DNA from: Candidatus Eiseniibacteriota bacterium
GTDB taxonomy: Bacteria > Eisenbacteria > RBG-16-71-46
Length of the DNA: 64,000 nucleotides
Assembly (NCBI GenBank): GCA_016178725.1
Contig: JACOSV010000058.1
Location: forward strand, 1 to 64,000
Direction of reading: 5' to 3'
Part shown: positions 50,361-59,061 of the stretch, one piece after another
Layout: every line of letters begins with the position of its first letter
Position numbering within the stretch: position 1 is the first letter of the stretch
Notes under the pieces: generated by a model
Databases searched by the model: none
Told to the model about the DNA's origin: nothing
The model's input: the letters and a program-made list of their open reading frames with translations, nothing else
Program-made: the position numbers and the translations under genes

Positions 50361-51374
50361 ATGCCGACGCTCGCGGATCTCGGAGAGCACGAAGTCCTGC
50401 GGCGGCTCGCCGCGGCGCGGCGCCCGCCGCCCGGCACGCGGCTCGACGCGGGCGACGACGCCGCGGTGCTGCGCCTGCTCGCGGGCGGCGATCTGGTGGT
50501 GACGACCGACGCACAGGTCGAGGGGCGCCACTTCCTGCCCGCGTGGAGCGACGACGCGGCGGTCGGCGCGCGGCTCGCCGCGGCGAACGCCAGCGACCTC
50601 GCGGCGATGGCGGCGCGACCGCGCTGGGCGCTGCTCTCGATGGGCGTGCGCGCGACGCACGACGTGGACCGTCTGCTCGACCTCCAGCGCGGGCTCGACG
50701 CCGCGCTGGCCCGGGACGGCGCGGGGCTCGTCGGCGGCAACCTCACCGCGGTCGAGGGCGCCGAGTGGTTCAGCCTCACGCTGATCGGCGAGACCGCGGG
50801 CGCGCCGTGGACGCGGAGCGGCGCACGGCCCGGCGACGCGGTCGCGGTGAGCGGATGCCTGGGCCGCGCCGGCGCCGGCGCGCGGCTCGCGGGCACGCTG
50901 GGCGATCGGGCGCGTGCGCCCGAGTGGTCCGCGCTGCTCGACGCGTGGCTCGCGCCGCGCGCGCGCGTTTCGCTGGCGCTCGCACTCGCCGCGGCCGGCG
51001 GCGTCACGGCGGCGATCGACGTCTCGGACGGGCTCGCCGCGGATCTCGGCCGGCTGTGCGAGGCGAGCGGGGTCGGCGCCGATCTCGACGACGCGGCGTG
51101 GGCCGACGATCCGGCGCTCGCGGCCGCGGCGGCGGCGTGCGGCACGACGCTCGAGTCGTTGCGCTATGGCGCGAGCGACGACTACGAGCTGCTGCTGACC
51201 GTGGATCCGGAGCACCGCGCCGCGGTCGCCGCCGTCGCCGCGGGCGAGGGCGTGCCGCTCACGTTCCTGGGCGTCATGACGGGCGCCCCGGGCGTGCTCA
51301 CGCGGCGCGGCGCCGACGGCCGCGCCCACGCGCTCGCCGCGCGCGGCTACGACCACTTCGGAGCGGAAGGCTGA
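50361..51374 (+). CDS. thiL: Thiamine-monophosphate kinase
   Basis: 337 residues. [10 protein letters not shown] at the N-terminus, [48 protein letters not shown] and SDDYELLLT are the ThiL motifs for ATP, magnesium and thiamine phosphate. It makes thiamine diphosphate, the active cofactor, in the cytoplasm. The ATG at 50361 starts the homology; GGGAGG lies rather far upstream (13 bases). Confidence 0.95.
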   Translation: MPTLADLGEHEVLRRLAAARRPPPGTRLDAGDDAAVLRLLAGGDLVVTTDAQVEGRHFLPAWSDDAAVGARLAAANASDLAAMAARPRWALLSMGVRATHDVDRLLDLQRGLDAALARDGAGLVGGNLTAVEGAEWFSLTLIGETAGAPWTRSGARPGDAVAVSGCLGRAGAGARLAGTLGDRARAPEWSALLDAWLAPRARVSLALALAAAGGVTAAIDVSDGLAADLGRLCEASGVGADLDDAAWADDPALAAAAAACGTTLESLRYGASDDYELLLTVDPEHRAAVAAVAAGEGVPLTFLGVMTGAPGVLTRRGADGRAHALAARGYDHFGAEG

Positions 51375-51412
51375 TCGGGCGGGTGCGCTCGGGCGGCGTC
51401 CGGCGCGAAGCG

Positions 51413-52414
51413 CTAGCGGCGGTAGATGGTCTTGACGCTGCCCCAGGTCTGAGTCCGCGTCGGGACCGGCGTGGTGCACAGGCCGGGCGAGCCGAAGCTG
51501 GGGGTCGTGAGGTCGACCCAGCGGCCGACATCGTGCGAAAGTAGGACGTCCGGGCAGTACTTGATCGAGTGGCCGGCCGCGACCAGCGGCACGAACGTTC
51601 CGGGGATCCAGAAGAAGTCGCCCGCCGCGACGCCCTCGTTGGCCTGGCTCCCCGCGCCCCACTCGACGTAGTCGATCAGCATGTCGCCGTTGGTGAGTGC
51701 GTTGCCGGGCGCGATCGAGTTGGGGACGTAGAGCGCGAGCGCCCCGGCGCTGTTCGGCAGCCCGGTGCCCGGCACGAAGCTCGGGATGTACACGTCGGTG
51801 TTGGTGCTGGCGCCGCTGACGTTGAGATGGACGACGACGCGGCCCATCGACGGCACGACCACGTTGCTCGTCGGCAGCTCGGTGCCCGTCCCGGTGCCCG
51901 ACACGTTGATGCGATAGCGCCCGAGGTTTCCGGTCGCCGCGCCGAAGTTCGTGATCTCGATCAGGTCCTGCCCGCTCGCGCGGTTGTACTGGACCTCGGT
52001 GATGCGGAAGTCCGAGACCGGGACGGGCGGGCCGCTGATGGGGTCGGTGACGATGATGCGGCTCGCCATGTCGGGGCCGTGGATCGCGCAGAAGTAGAGC
52101 ACCGTGCCGAGCACGCTGCTCTTCCACGCGTAGCGCGTGAAGCTCCCCTGGCCGAGGAACGAGGGATCGCTGTTGAACGTGAGGTCGGGCGTCATGGTCA
52201 AGGAGTCGCCGCTGGTCACGGTGTGCATCAGCGTTCCGGTCCACACCCAGACGACCTGATCGCCGAGGTTCACGTTCACGACCCGCGTCGAGTACTCGGA
52301 GCTGGGACCGACGTCGACGCGCACCTGGCCGGCGTGGGCGGCGGGGGCGAGCGCCAGCGCGAGCGCGCCGGCGATCAGCGCGAGGCGGAGATCAGCGCGA
52401 CGTGCGGCGGCCAC
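51413..52414 (-). CDS. Secreted cupredoxin-like protein with lamin-tail domain
   Basis: 333 residues. Signal peptide (about 1-28), a plastocyanin-like domain with a full type-1 copper ligand set (His64, Cys109, His112, Met116 in MHTV and YFCAIHGPDM), then a lamin-tail (LTD) domain (FRITEVQYNRASGQDLIEITNFG to DYVEWGAG). LTD domains occur in bacterial surface proteins. It may be a copper-binding surface protein. GTG start at 52414 follows GGAGGTTCGA. Overlaps the alkyltransferase gene end by 23 bases. Confidence 0.8.
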   Translation of the reverse strand: MAAARRADLRLALIAGALALALAPAAHAGQVRVDVGPSSEYSTRVVNVNLGDQVVWVWTGTLMHTVTSGDSLTMTPDLTFNSDPSFLGQGSFTRYAWKSSVLGTVLYFCAIHGPDMASRIIVTDPISGPPVPVSDFRITEVQYNRASGQDLIEITNFGAATGNLGRYRINVSGTGTGTELPTSNVVVPSMGRVVVHLNVSGASTNTDVYIPSFVPGTGLPNSAGALALYVPNSIAPGNALTNGDMLIDYVEWGAGSQANEGVAAGDFFWIPGTFVPLVAAGHSIKYCPDVLLSHDVGRWVDLTTPSFGSPGLCTTPVPTRTQTWGSVKTIYRR

Positions 52415-52973
52415 TCGAACCTCCGGCGACGGCGAACAGGTCGCCCTGCTTGCCGACGGGGCGGAGCTGTCGGGCCTCGTGCTCGAGCAGCCAGCGTTTG
52501 CGATGCAGACCGCCGCCGTATCCGGTGAGCTGGCGGTTGGCGCCGATGACGCGATGGCAGGGCGTCACGATCGCGATCGGATTGTCGTGGTTGGCGAGGC
52601 CGACCGCGCGGGAGGCCTTCGGCTGGCCGACGCTCGTGGCGATCTCGCCGTAGGTGCGCGTCTCGCCGTACGGAATCCGGCCGAGTGCCCCCCACACCTT
52701 GAGCTGGAACTCGGAGCCGACCGGATCGAGCGGCAGCTCGAACTCGCGCAACGTGCCGAGGAAGTACGCCTCGAGCTGCTCCGTGACGTTCTTGACGTCG
52801 AGCAACGAGGGCTCCCACACGGCGTCGGGCGCGTCCGCTTCGTGAGCCGCGATCATGCGCTTGAGGCTCTTGCGGTCCATGAACTCGACATACCGAAGGC
52901 CTTTCGAGGTGCGTGCCAGGAAGAGGAGGCCGATCGGCGGTGGCGCCGACATCATGTGGTAGGCGATCCGCAC
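52392..52973 (-). CDS. ogt: O6-alkylguanine-DNA alkyltransferase
   Basis: 193 residues. The C-terminal methyltransferase domain has FQLKVWGALGRIPYGETRTYGEIA, GLANHDNPIAIVTPCHRVIG with the acceptor Cys in PCHR, and GYGGGLHRKRWLLEHE. It removes alkyl groups from guanine O6 by irreversible transfer to Cys. TATCCT lies six bases before the GTG at 52973, so a leaderless start there is favoured over the ATG at 52976. Confidence 0.93.
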   Translation of the reverse strand: MRIAYHMMSAPPPIGLLFLARTSKGLRYVEFMDRKSLKRMIAAHEADAPDAVWEPSLLDVKNVTEQLEAYFLGTLREFELPLDPVGSEFQLKVWGALGRIPYGETRTYGEIATSVGQPKASRAVGLANHDNPIAIVTPCHRVIGANRQLTGYGGGLHRKRWLLEHEARQLRPVGKQGDLFAVAGGSSGRRTSR

Positions 52974-52979
52974 CATGAA

Positions 52980-53009
52980 AGGATAGCCGAGCCTGCGCCG
53001 GGCGGCCAA
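52980..53009 (-). promoter_or_regulatory. Promoter of the alkyltransferase gene
   Basis: Minus-strand TTGGCC (53004-53009), 18-bp spacer, TATCCT (52980-52985); predicted transcription start coincides with the GTG at 52973. Confidence 0.5.
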
Positions 53010-53029
53010 GCCCGACTTGGTGTTTCCGG

Positions 53030-53764
53030 TCAGCGGGCCGGGGGGTTCAGGCGCGGGAAGAAGCGTCCGGTGCGGTCGCGATAGGCCCGGAATCCGTCGC
53101 CGAACCGGCGTTCGAGCATGGCGTCCTCGCGCCTGGCGCGGTTGCGGAGGAGTAAACCCATCACGAGCACGAGCGGCAGGGCGATGCCCCCGCCGAACGC
53201 GAGCGCGCCGCCGAGCGCGATGAGCCAGGCGCCGAGGTAGCCGGGGTGGCGGATGCGCGCGTAGAGGCCGCCGGTCTCGAGCGCGTGATCGCGCTGGAGC
53301 GCCACGCGCGGCGAAAAGCGCGCTCCGAGCCGTCGCATCGCCGCGATCCGGATCGCGAATCCGATCCCCGAGAGCGCGACGCCGATCCAGCGCCACGCGG
53401 GCGGTCCGGGGATCAACCAGAGGCCCAGGCGCTCGCCGATCGCCGCCGCCGGCGCGACCACGAGCGGCACGACGAGGAGCGCGAGCATGACGCCCGGCGA
53501 TTCGGCATCGCGCTCGACCACGTCCTGGCCCGCGACCGGCCGTAGCAGCGCCAGCGTCACGCCGCCTAAGGTCCACAGCGCGAGCAGGGCGAGCGCCCGG
53601 TGGTGGGCGAGGAGCGCGGAGACGCCGTCGAGCGCCGCCGCGAGCAGCAGCGCGTCGATCGCCGCGATGAGGAGCGCGAACGCGATCGTGCGCACGGGGT
53701 GCGGCCGGGGCCGCGATCCAAGTGGATTGCGCGGCGCGGCGACGCGCGGGGGGTCGGTCGTCAC
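53030..53764 (-). CDS. Isoprenylcysteine carboxyl methyltransferase-like membrane protein
   Basis: 244 residues with about five membrane helices. The C-terminal half has the ICMT/PEMT pattern: GARFSPRVALQRDHALETGGLYARIRHPGYLG, then REDAMLERRFGDGFRAYRDRTGRFFP. Such enzymes methylate membrane-associated substrates with SAM; the bacterial substrate is not known. TACACT lies seven bases before the GTG at 53764, again suggesting a leaderless transcript. Confidence 0.82.
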   Translation of the reverse strand: MTTDPPRVAAPRNPLGSRPRPHPVRTIAFALLIAAIDALLLAAALDGVSALLAHHRALALLALWTLGGVTLALLRPVAGQDVVERDAESPGVMLALLVVPLVVAPAAAIGERLGLWLIPGPPAWRWIGVALSGIGFAIRIAAMRRLGARFSPRVALQRDHALETGGLYARIRHPGYLGAWLIALGGALAFGGGIALPLVLVMGLLLRNRARREDAMLERRFGDGFRAYRDRTGRFFPRLNPPAR

Positions 53765-53799
53765 GCGGCGCAGTGTAGCGTGCGCCGCGCGGGTCCGCG

Positions 53800-55170
53800 C
53801 TACTCGTTCTCGACGATCAGCTCGCGGTGGTCCCAGTCGAACGTGAGCCGCTGATTCTTGAAGAAGTCGTGCGAAAGGATCGCGTCGCGGCGGACGCCGT
53901 GGCGCCAGAGCTCGGCGTCGTCGAGCGCGCCCGACCAGCCCGTGACTCTGTCGCGCACCAGCGGACCGACGGTCACGGTCGGCACGGTCAGCGACGCCCA
54001 CGGCCTGCCCTGCAGCCAGCTGCCCGCGCCCTTGATCGCGCGCGACAGCGCGCCGGGCTTGACGCCGACCTCCGAGAACACCGCTTCGGGCGCGCCGACG
54101 CCGCAGCCCGCGAGACCGGTGCCGACCACCATCGCCATCGTGCGGCCGCCGGCGATCGAGCCGCGCACCGTGAGCTCGGATTCACCCCAGATCTCGAACG
54201 GCACGCGCTGCGCGCGCGCGGTCGCCAAGGCCGGCGTGCCGGCCTTGCGCAGGATCAGCACGCGGTCCCGGTAGTCGATCGTCGGCGTGAAGCGCTGGAG
54301 CAGCGCGAGGCCGATGACGCCCGCGACCGGCTCGTCCTGCGGATTCACGGTGTTGCTCCAGCTCCGCAGGCCCGCGACGCCGGCCGGCACGTCCTCGATG
54401 CGCAGGCCGCCGAGCTCGAGCCTCTGCACCACCGCGTTCTGCACCGCGATGCGCGTGCCCTCCCAGAACACCGGCACCTGCGTCGGCATGATGGTCACGT
54501 TGCAGCGCCGCGCGAAGCTCTGATCGAGGATCAGGTCGCGCGCGCCGGTGTCGAGCCCCATGAGCACGCTCTGGCCGTTGAGCTTCACGCGCAGGAGTGG
54601 GATCGGATAGCTCTTGTTCCACTGCACGCGGGCGACGTCGGGCCCGGTGATGCGGAACGGCGGATGCTCGGCGAGCCACGTGAGCATCGGCACGCGCCCC
54701 GCCTCGTTGACCTGCGGCGCGAGCTCGGCGGCGCGCGCCCACTCGCCGCGCCGCAGCCGCGCCGCGTAGAGGTCGGCGAGCGCCGCCGGATCCGGCCCGG
54801 CGAGCGTGAGCAGGCTCTCGGCCTCGGCGAGCCTCCCGGCGAACAGCGCGAGCTTGCCGATCGCGGCAAGCGCCGCCGGATCATTCGGGCGCACCGCGAG
54901 CGTGCGGCCGAAGATCGTCGCGGCATCGGCGGTGCGGCCGAGCCGGAGCAGCGCGACGCCGAGCGAGTCGAGGCGCACCGGATCGTTGCCGTGGTCGAGC
55001 GTGTCGCGCTGCGCCTGGCGCAGCAGGAACTGGGCGTCGCGGTAGGAGGGATCGGGCTGGAGCCAGTCGCCGCGGGCGACCGGCGCGAGGACGGCGAGCG
55101 CGAGCGCGAACACGACCGCCCGCACACCGCGCCGCGTTCGCCGCGCCCCGCCGCGCGTCATGTCACGCAT
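53800..55170 (-). CDS. Exported TPR protein with retropepsin-like aspartyl protease domain
   Basis: 456 residues from the ATG at 55170 (ATG at 55161 is also possible). Signal peptide (about 10-34), TPR-like helices (about 40-165, including DPAALAAIGKLALFAGRLAEAESLL), then a retropepsin-like domain: VKLNGQSVLMGLDTGARDLIL carries the catalytic DTG, followed by GVIGLALLQRFTPTIDYRDRVLIL and a second pepsin-like lobe. Probably periplasmic; substrate unknown. The start overlaps the amidohydrolase stop. Confidence 0.75.
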   Translation of the reverse strand: MRDMTRGGARRTRRGVRAVVFALALAVLAPVARGDWLQPDPSYRDAQFLLRQAQRDTLDHGNDPVRLDSLGVALLRLGRTADAATIFGRTLAVRPNDPAALAAIGKLALFAGRLAEAESLLTLAGPDPAALADLYAARLRRGEWARAAELAPQVNEAGRVPMLTWLAEHPPFRITGPDVARVQWNKSYPIPLLRVKLNGQSVLMGLDTGARDLILDQSFARRCNVTIMPTQVPVFWEGTRIAVQNAVVQRLELGGLRIEDVPAGVAGLRSWSNTVNPQDEPVAGVIGLALLQRFTPTIDYRDRVLILRKAGTPALATARAQRVPFEIWGESELTVRGSIAGGRTMAMVVGTGLAGCGVGAPEAVFSEVGVKPGALSRAIKGAGSWLQGRPWASLTVPTVTVGPLVRDRVTGWSGALDDAELWRHGVRRDAILSHDFFKNQRLTFDWDHRELIVENE

Positions 55171-56341
55171 CGAGGAACCGGCGCGCGGTGCGCAGAAGGA
55201 CCTCGGCGCCGATCGCGAGACAACCCTCGTCGACATCGAACTTCGGATGGTGGTGGCCGTAGACGAGGCCGCGCCCGGTGTTGCGCGAGCCGACGGCGAT
55301 GAAGCAGCCCGGCACCTGGCGCAGGAACGCCGAGAAGTCCTCGCCGCCCATCGTGCGCACGTCGTCGCGCACGTTCTTGGCGCCCACGACCTCGGCCGCG
55401 GCCTCGCGCGCGATCGCCGCCCTCGCCGGATCGTTCACGGTCGGTTGGTTGAAGCGGTGGAAGTCGATCTCGACCGTGCAGCCGAACGCCGCGGCGACGC
55501 CGCGCACGATGCGCTCGAAGTGCCCGGGCAGCGCGCTCCACACCTCGCGGTCGAAGACGCGCACCGTGCCGTTCATCCACGCGCTCTCGGGGATGATGTT
55601 GAACGCGGAGCCGGCCTTCAGCTGCGTGACGCTCACCACCACCTCGGCGAACGGGTTGACGCTGCGGCTCGCGATCGTCTGGAGCGCCGCGATCATGTGC
55701 GCGAGGCACACCACCGGATCGGTGCCGAGGTGCGGCATCGCCGCGTGCGCACCCTTGCCGGTCACGGTGACCGTGAACTCGTCGACCGCGGCCATGAACG
55801 GGCCGGGCGTCACCGCGATGTGGCCGAGGTCGAGATCCTGCCAGACGTGGAGGCCGAACGTCGCGTCGGGTTTCGGATCGGCGAGCGCGCCTTCGGCGAT
55901 CATCGTCTCGGCGCCGCCGCCGCACTCCTCGGCGGGCTGGAAGCACAGCGTCACCGCGCCCTTCATCGACTCGCGCTCGGCGACCAGGCGGCGCGCGATG
56001 CCGAGCAGGATCGACGTGTGACAGTCGTGCCCGCACGCGTGCATCACGCCCGCGGTCTTCGAGCGGTAGGGCGTCTCGTTCTCCTCGTGGATCGGCAGCG
56101 CGTCCATGTCGGCGCGCAGCAGCACCGTTCGGCCGCGCGATCCGCCGCGCACGGTCGCGAGCACGCCGGTCTTCGCGACACCGGTGCGCGGCGTGAGCCC
56201 GAGCGCGCGCAGGCGCTCGGCGACGATGCCCGAGGTGCGCACCTCGTGGAACGCGATCTCGGGGTGCTGGTGCAGGTCGCGGCGGGTCGCGACCATTTCC
56301 TTCACGATGTCCTCGGTGAACGTGGGCGTGAGCGTGGGCAT
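55163..56341 (-). CDS. M20-family amidohydrolase (amino-acid amidohydrolase/hippuricase type)
   Basis: 392 residues. RRDLHQHPEIAFHE, LRADMDALPIHEEN, MHACGHDCHTSILLG, QPAEECGGGAETMI, NIIPESAWMNGTVR and MGGEDFSAFL are the M20D motifs, including the Cys/His/Glu metal ligands. It hydrolyses N-acyl amino acids or related amides in the cytoplasm. The start follows GAGGTCCGCC. The TPR/protease gene follows directly. Confidence 0.93.
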   Translation of the reverse strand: MPTLTPTFTEDIVKEMVATRRDLHQHPEIAFHEVRTSGIVAERLRALGLTPRTGVAKTGVLATVRGGSRGRTVLLRADMDALPIHEENETPYRSKTAGVMHACGHDCHTSILLGIARRLVAERESMKGAVTLCFQPAEECGGGAETMIAEGALADPKPDATFGLHVWQDLDLGHIAVTPGPFMAAVDEFTVTVTGKGAHAAMPHLGTDPVVCLAHMIAALQTIASRSVNPFAEVVVSVTQLKAGSAFNIIPESAWMNGTVRVFDREVWSALPGHFERIVRGVAAAFGCTVEIDFHRFNQPTVNDPARAAIAREAAAEVVGAKNVRDDVRTMGGEDFSAFLRQVPGCFIAVGSRNTGRGLVYGHHHPKFDVDEGCLAIGAEVLLRTARRFLDA

Positions 56342-56412
56342 GGCGGACCTCGTGGTCGAACGGGACGGCGTGACGCGTTGGGCCCGGCAGTCTACCCCGC
56401 CGCCTGATCAAC

Positions 56413-58917
56413 TCACAGGGCGGCGCCGCCGGAGACGACCCACGCGAAGCCGGGGATGCGCAGCACGCCGCCCGAGCGGAAGCGGGCGGCGGCGCGGGCG
56501 AAGCGGCGGCGGAGCCGCGCCCGGTCGGCGAGGGAGAGATCGACGTAGATGTCGCGCAGCGGGCCGCGCACGCCGAGGCTCATCGCCATCCCCTCCTCGA
56601 CGCTGCCCCACACCAGCGGCGCCGCGACGCCCTCGGTCCGCACGCCGCGGAATCCGGCGGCGCGCATCAGCCGCGCCAGCTTCCCGGCGCGCGCGAGCCG
56701 CAGCGGATTCGGCGTGGTCTCGGGGTCGGCGGGCGGCGCCGTGACGAAGGGCCGCGCCACCTCGGCGCGCAGTCGGAAGGTGGGATTCCGCGCCGCCGGT
56801 CCCCAGACCGCGAATGCGGCGCGACCGCCCGGGTGGAGCGCCGCGCGCAGCGCCGCGAGCGCCTCGGCCACGTCGGGGACGAACATCAGCGCGTAGCGCG
56901 AGACGATGCGGTCGAAGCGGCCGCGCGCCGCGGCCGCGACGCGCGTCATGTCGCCGGCGCGGAAGCGCAGGTTGCGCACGCCATGGAGCCGGGCGCGGCG
57001 CCGCGCCACCGCCAGCATGCGCGGCGAGAGATCGGCGGCGAGCACCGAGCCGCGCGGGAGGACGAGCTGCGCGATCGCGATCGCCGGATCGCCCGAGCCG
57101 CAGCCGGCGTCGAGCACGCGCTGGCCGGGGGCGAGCCGCAGCGCACGGATCAGCGCGGGATCCACGGCGGCGAGTCCGTGGAGGAACGTCGCTTCGAAGC
57201 GCTCCCAGCCGGCGGCCGTGCGGTCCCAGTCCTTGCGCACGGTCGCGCGCCAGCGCGCGCGGTCGGACGATGCTCCACCGAACTTCTTCTTCGTCGTGTC
57301 CGGCGCCGCCGGGGCCGGCGGCTTCGCCGGCGCGGGGGCCGGCGCGGGCGCCGGAGCCGCCTTCTTCGTGGTGTCCGGCGGCGCGGCCTTCCGGGTCGTA
57401 TCGGGCGGCGCCATCTTCTTCGTGGTGTCCGGCGGCGCCATCTTCTTCGTCGTATCCGGCGGCGCGGACTCGCCCTGCCGCAGCAGTCGGCGGCGCTCCG
57501 ACTCCTTGCGCAGCACGTCCTTGTTCTGCACCACGAACTCGACGCGGCGGTTCTTCGCCATGTTGAGCACGTTGGTGTTGGGCACGATCGGCCGGCTCTT
57601 GCCGTAGCCCCTGGCGGTGAACTGCTCCGCCTTGAGCTTCGGGAACTTCGCGATGAGATAGGCCAGCACCGAGTCCGCGCGCGCCTCGCTCAGCTTCTGA
57701 TTGAGCTTCTCGGAGCCGCGCGAATCGGTGTGGCCGCCGACCTCGATCTTGAGCTCGGGCCACTGCGTGAGCACCTGGCCGACGATGTCGAGCGTCGGAT
57801 ACGACTCGGGCAGGACGTTCGCCTTCGCCGTCTCGAAGTTCACGTTCTGCAGCCGGATCATGCCGGTGTCGAGCAGCTCGGTCTCGCGCTCGACGACCTC
57901 GATCGGGCAGCCGTCCTTGTCCACCTTGAGACCGGGCGACGTGTCGGGGCAGCGGTCGAGGCCGTCGCACACGCCGTCGCCGTCGGAGTCCTTCGGGCAG
58001 CCGTCCTTGTCCACCGTGCAGCCCTTCGGCGTATTCGGGCACTTGTCGAGCCCGTCCAGGACGCCGTCGCCGTCGGAATCCTTCGGGCAGCCCCTGGCGT
58101 CCACCGTCGCGCCCTTCGGCGTGTCGGGGCATTGATCGACGCCGTCGCACACGCCGTCGCCGTCCGCGTCGCTCGGGCAGCCCTTCGCGTCCACCTTGCA
58201 GCCCTTCGGCGTCCCCGGGCACTGGTCGAGCCCGTCGTAGACGCCGTCGCCGTCGGAGTCGATCGGGCAGCCCTTCGCGTCCACCTTCGCGCCCTTCGGG
58301 GTGTTCGGGCACTGGTCGAGTTTGTCGGGCACGCCGTCGCCGTCGGTGTCGCGCGGCCGCGCGCCGAGCGCGAACGTGATCCCGGCGCCGATCGTGACCA
58401 CGTCGGTGCTGGTGAGCGCCTGATTGTTCGGGATCCAGTGCTGATCGCGCGCCTCGAAGCGCAGCCCGACCTGATCGGTGAGCCAGAAACGCAGCCCCGC
58501 CGCCAGCTCGAGGTTGCCCTGGTTCAGATGATTGCCGGGCGCGCGCACCTGGGCGCCGCCGAACCCGGCCGAGACGAACGGGCCACCGCTGCGGCGCGCC
58601 CACGGCGTGAAGGCGAGGTTGCCGGACGCGTGGATGTAGTTCACGTCGGCGCCGCCGACCATGAGGTCCTCGCCGCTCGGCGTCACGTCGCCGGCGAGCT
58701 CCAATCCCCACAGGGTGTTCGGGAACCAGCCGAGCCGTCCGCCGACCGCGCCGGCATCGCGCAGGGTGAAGCCGTTTGACCGGATCGCCGAGTCGAACAC
58801 GGTGAATCCGCCGAAGGGCGTGACCTCGAAATGGGCGCCGATGGGTTCGGCCGGAACCGGGGCCGCCGTCGTCACGACGAGCAGCGCCGCGGCGATGACG
58901 GACAGACGCACGCGCAC
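56413..58917 (-). CDS. OmpA-type outer-membrane protein in frame with a SAM methyltransferase
   Basis: 834 residues, one uninterrupted frame. Signal peptide (1-23), eight-stranded-type barrel (about 25-187), five 30-residue calcium-binding TSP3 repeats (190-339, each with DGDG), OmpA peptidoglycan-binding domain (about 350-465: VNFETAKANVLPES, GGHTDSRGSEKLNQ, NRRVEFVV), four APPDTTKK nonamers (485-520), Pro/Ala linker, then from about 549 a class I methyltransferase with motif I VLDAGCGSGD (601-610) and FRAGDM. The first 548 residues form a complete OmpA protein. SAM is cytoplasmic, so an exported methyltransferase is puzzling; a lost stop codon or sequence error is possible. GTG start follows GGAGGAGGTTTC. 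Confidence 0.85.
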   Translation of the reverse strand: MRVRLSVIAAALLVVTTAAPVPAEPIGAHFEVTPFGGFTVFDSAIRSNGFTLRDAGAVGGRLGWFPNTLWGLELAGDVTPSGEDLMVGGADVNYIHASGNLAFTPWARRSGGPFVSAGFGGAQVRAPGNHLNQGNLELAAGLRFWLTDQVGLRFEARDQHWIPNNQALTSTDVVTIGAGITFALGARPRDTDGDGVPDKLDQCPNTPKGAKVDAKGCPIDSDGDGVYDGLDQCPGTPKGCKVDAKGCPSDADGDGVCDGVDQCPDTPKGATVDARGCPKDSDGDGVLDGLDKCPNTPKGCTVDKDGCPKDSDGDGVCDGLDRCPDTSPGLKVDKDGCPIEVVERETELLDTGMIRLQNVNFETAKANVLPESYPTLDIVGQVLTQWPELKIEVGGHTDSRGSEKLNQKLSEARADSVLAYLIAKFPKLKAEQFTARGYGKSRPIVPNTNVLNMAKNRRVEFVVQNKDVLRKESERRRLLRQGESAPPDTTKKMAPPDTTKKMAPPDTTRKAAPPDTTKKAAPAPAPAPAPAKPPAPAAPDTTKKKFGGASSDRARWRATVRKDWDRTAAGWERFEATFLHGLAAVDPALIRALRLAPGQRVLDAGCGSGDPAIAIAQLVLPRGSVLAADLSPRMLAVARRRARLHGVRNLRFRAGDMTRVAAAARGRFDRIVSRYALMFVPDVAEALAALRAALHPGGRAAFAVWGPAARNPTFRLRAEVARPFVTAPPADPETTPNPLRLARAGKLARLMRAAGFRGVRTEGVAAPLVWGSVEEGMAMSLGVRGPLRDIYVDLSLADRARLRRRFARAAARFRSGGVLRIPGFAWVVSGGAAL
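57358..57465. repeat. Four 27-bp repeats encoding APPDTTKK nonamers
   Basis: Four consecutive in-frame units (residues 485-520 of the OmpA protein) encode APPDTT(K/R)K plus Met or Ala. Confidence 0.8.
57901..58350. repeat. Five 90-bp repeats encoding TSP3 calcium-binding units
   Basis: Five exact-length 90-bp units encode residues 190-339 of the OmpA protein; each 30-residue unit has the pattern DxDGDGxxDxxDxCP. Confidence 0.9.
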
Positions 58918-58975
58918 GAAACCTCCTCCACGCAGGAAGGGACGGCCGGGTCAGCGAACGGCGGGAATCCGGCGG

Positions 58976-59004
58976 ACATTAGCGGGGGCGGCGGCACGGG
59001 GCAA
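58976..59004 (-). promoter_or_regulatory. Promoter of the OmpA-methyltransferase gene
   Basis: Minus-strand TTGCCC (58999-59004), 17-bp spacer, TAATGT (58976-58981). Leader about 50 bases, with GGAGGAGG before the GTG. Confidence 0.6.
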
Positions 59005-59061
59005 GCCGCGAACGCCTGCGTCGCGCACGCCGCGCTCCGACGCGCCGCACCGGCGCACGCG

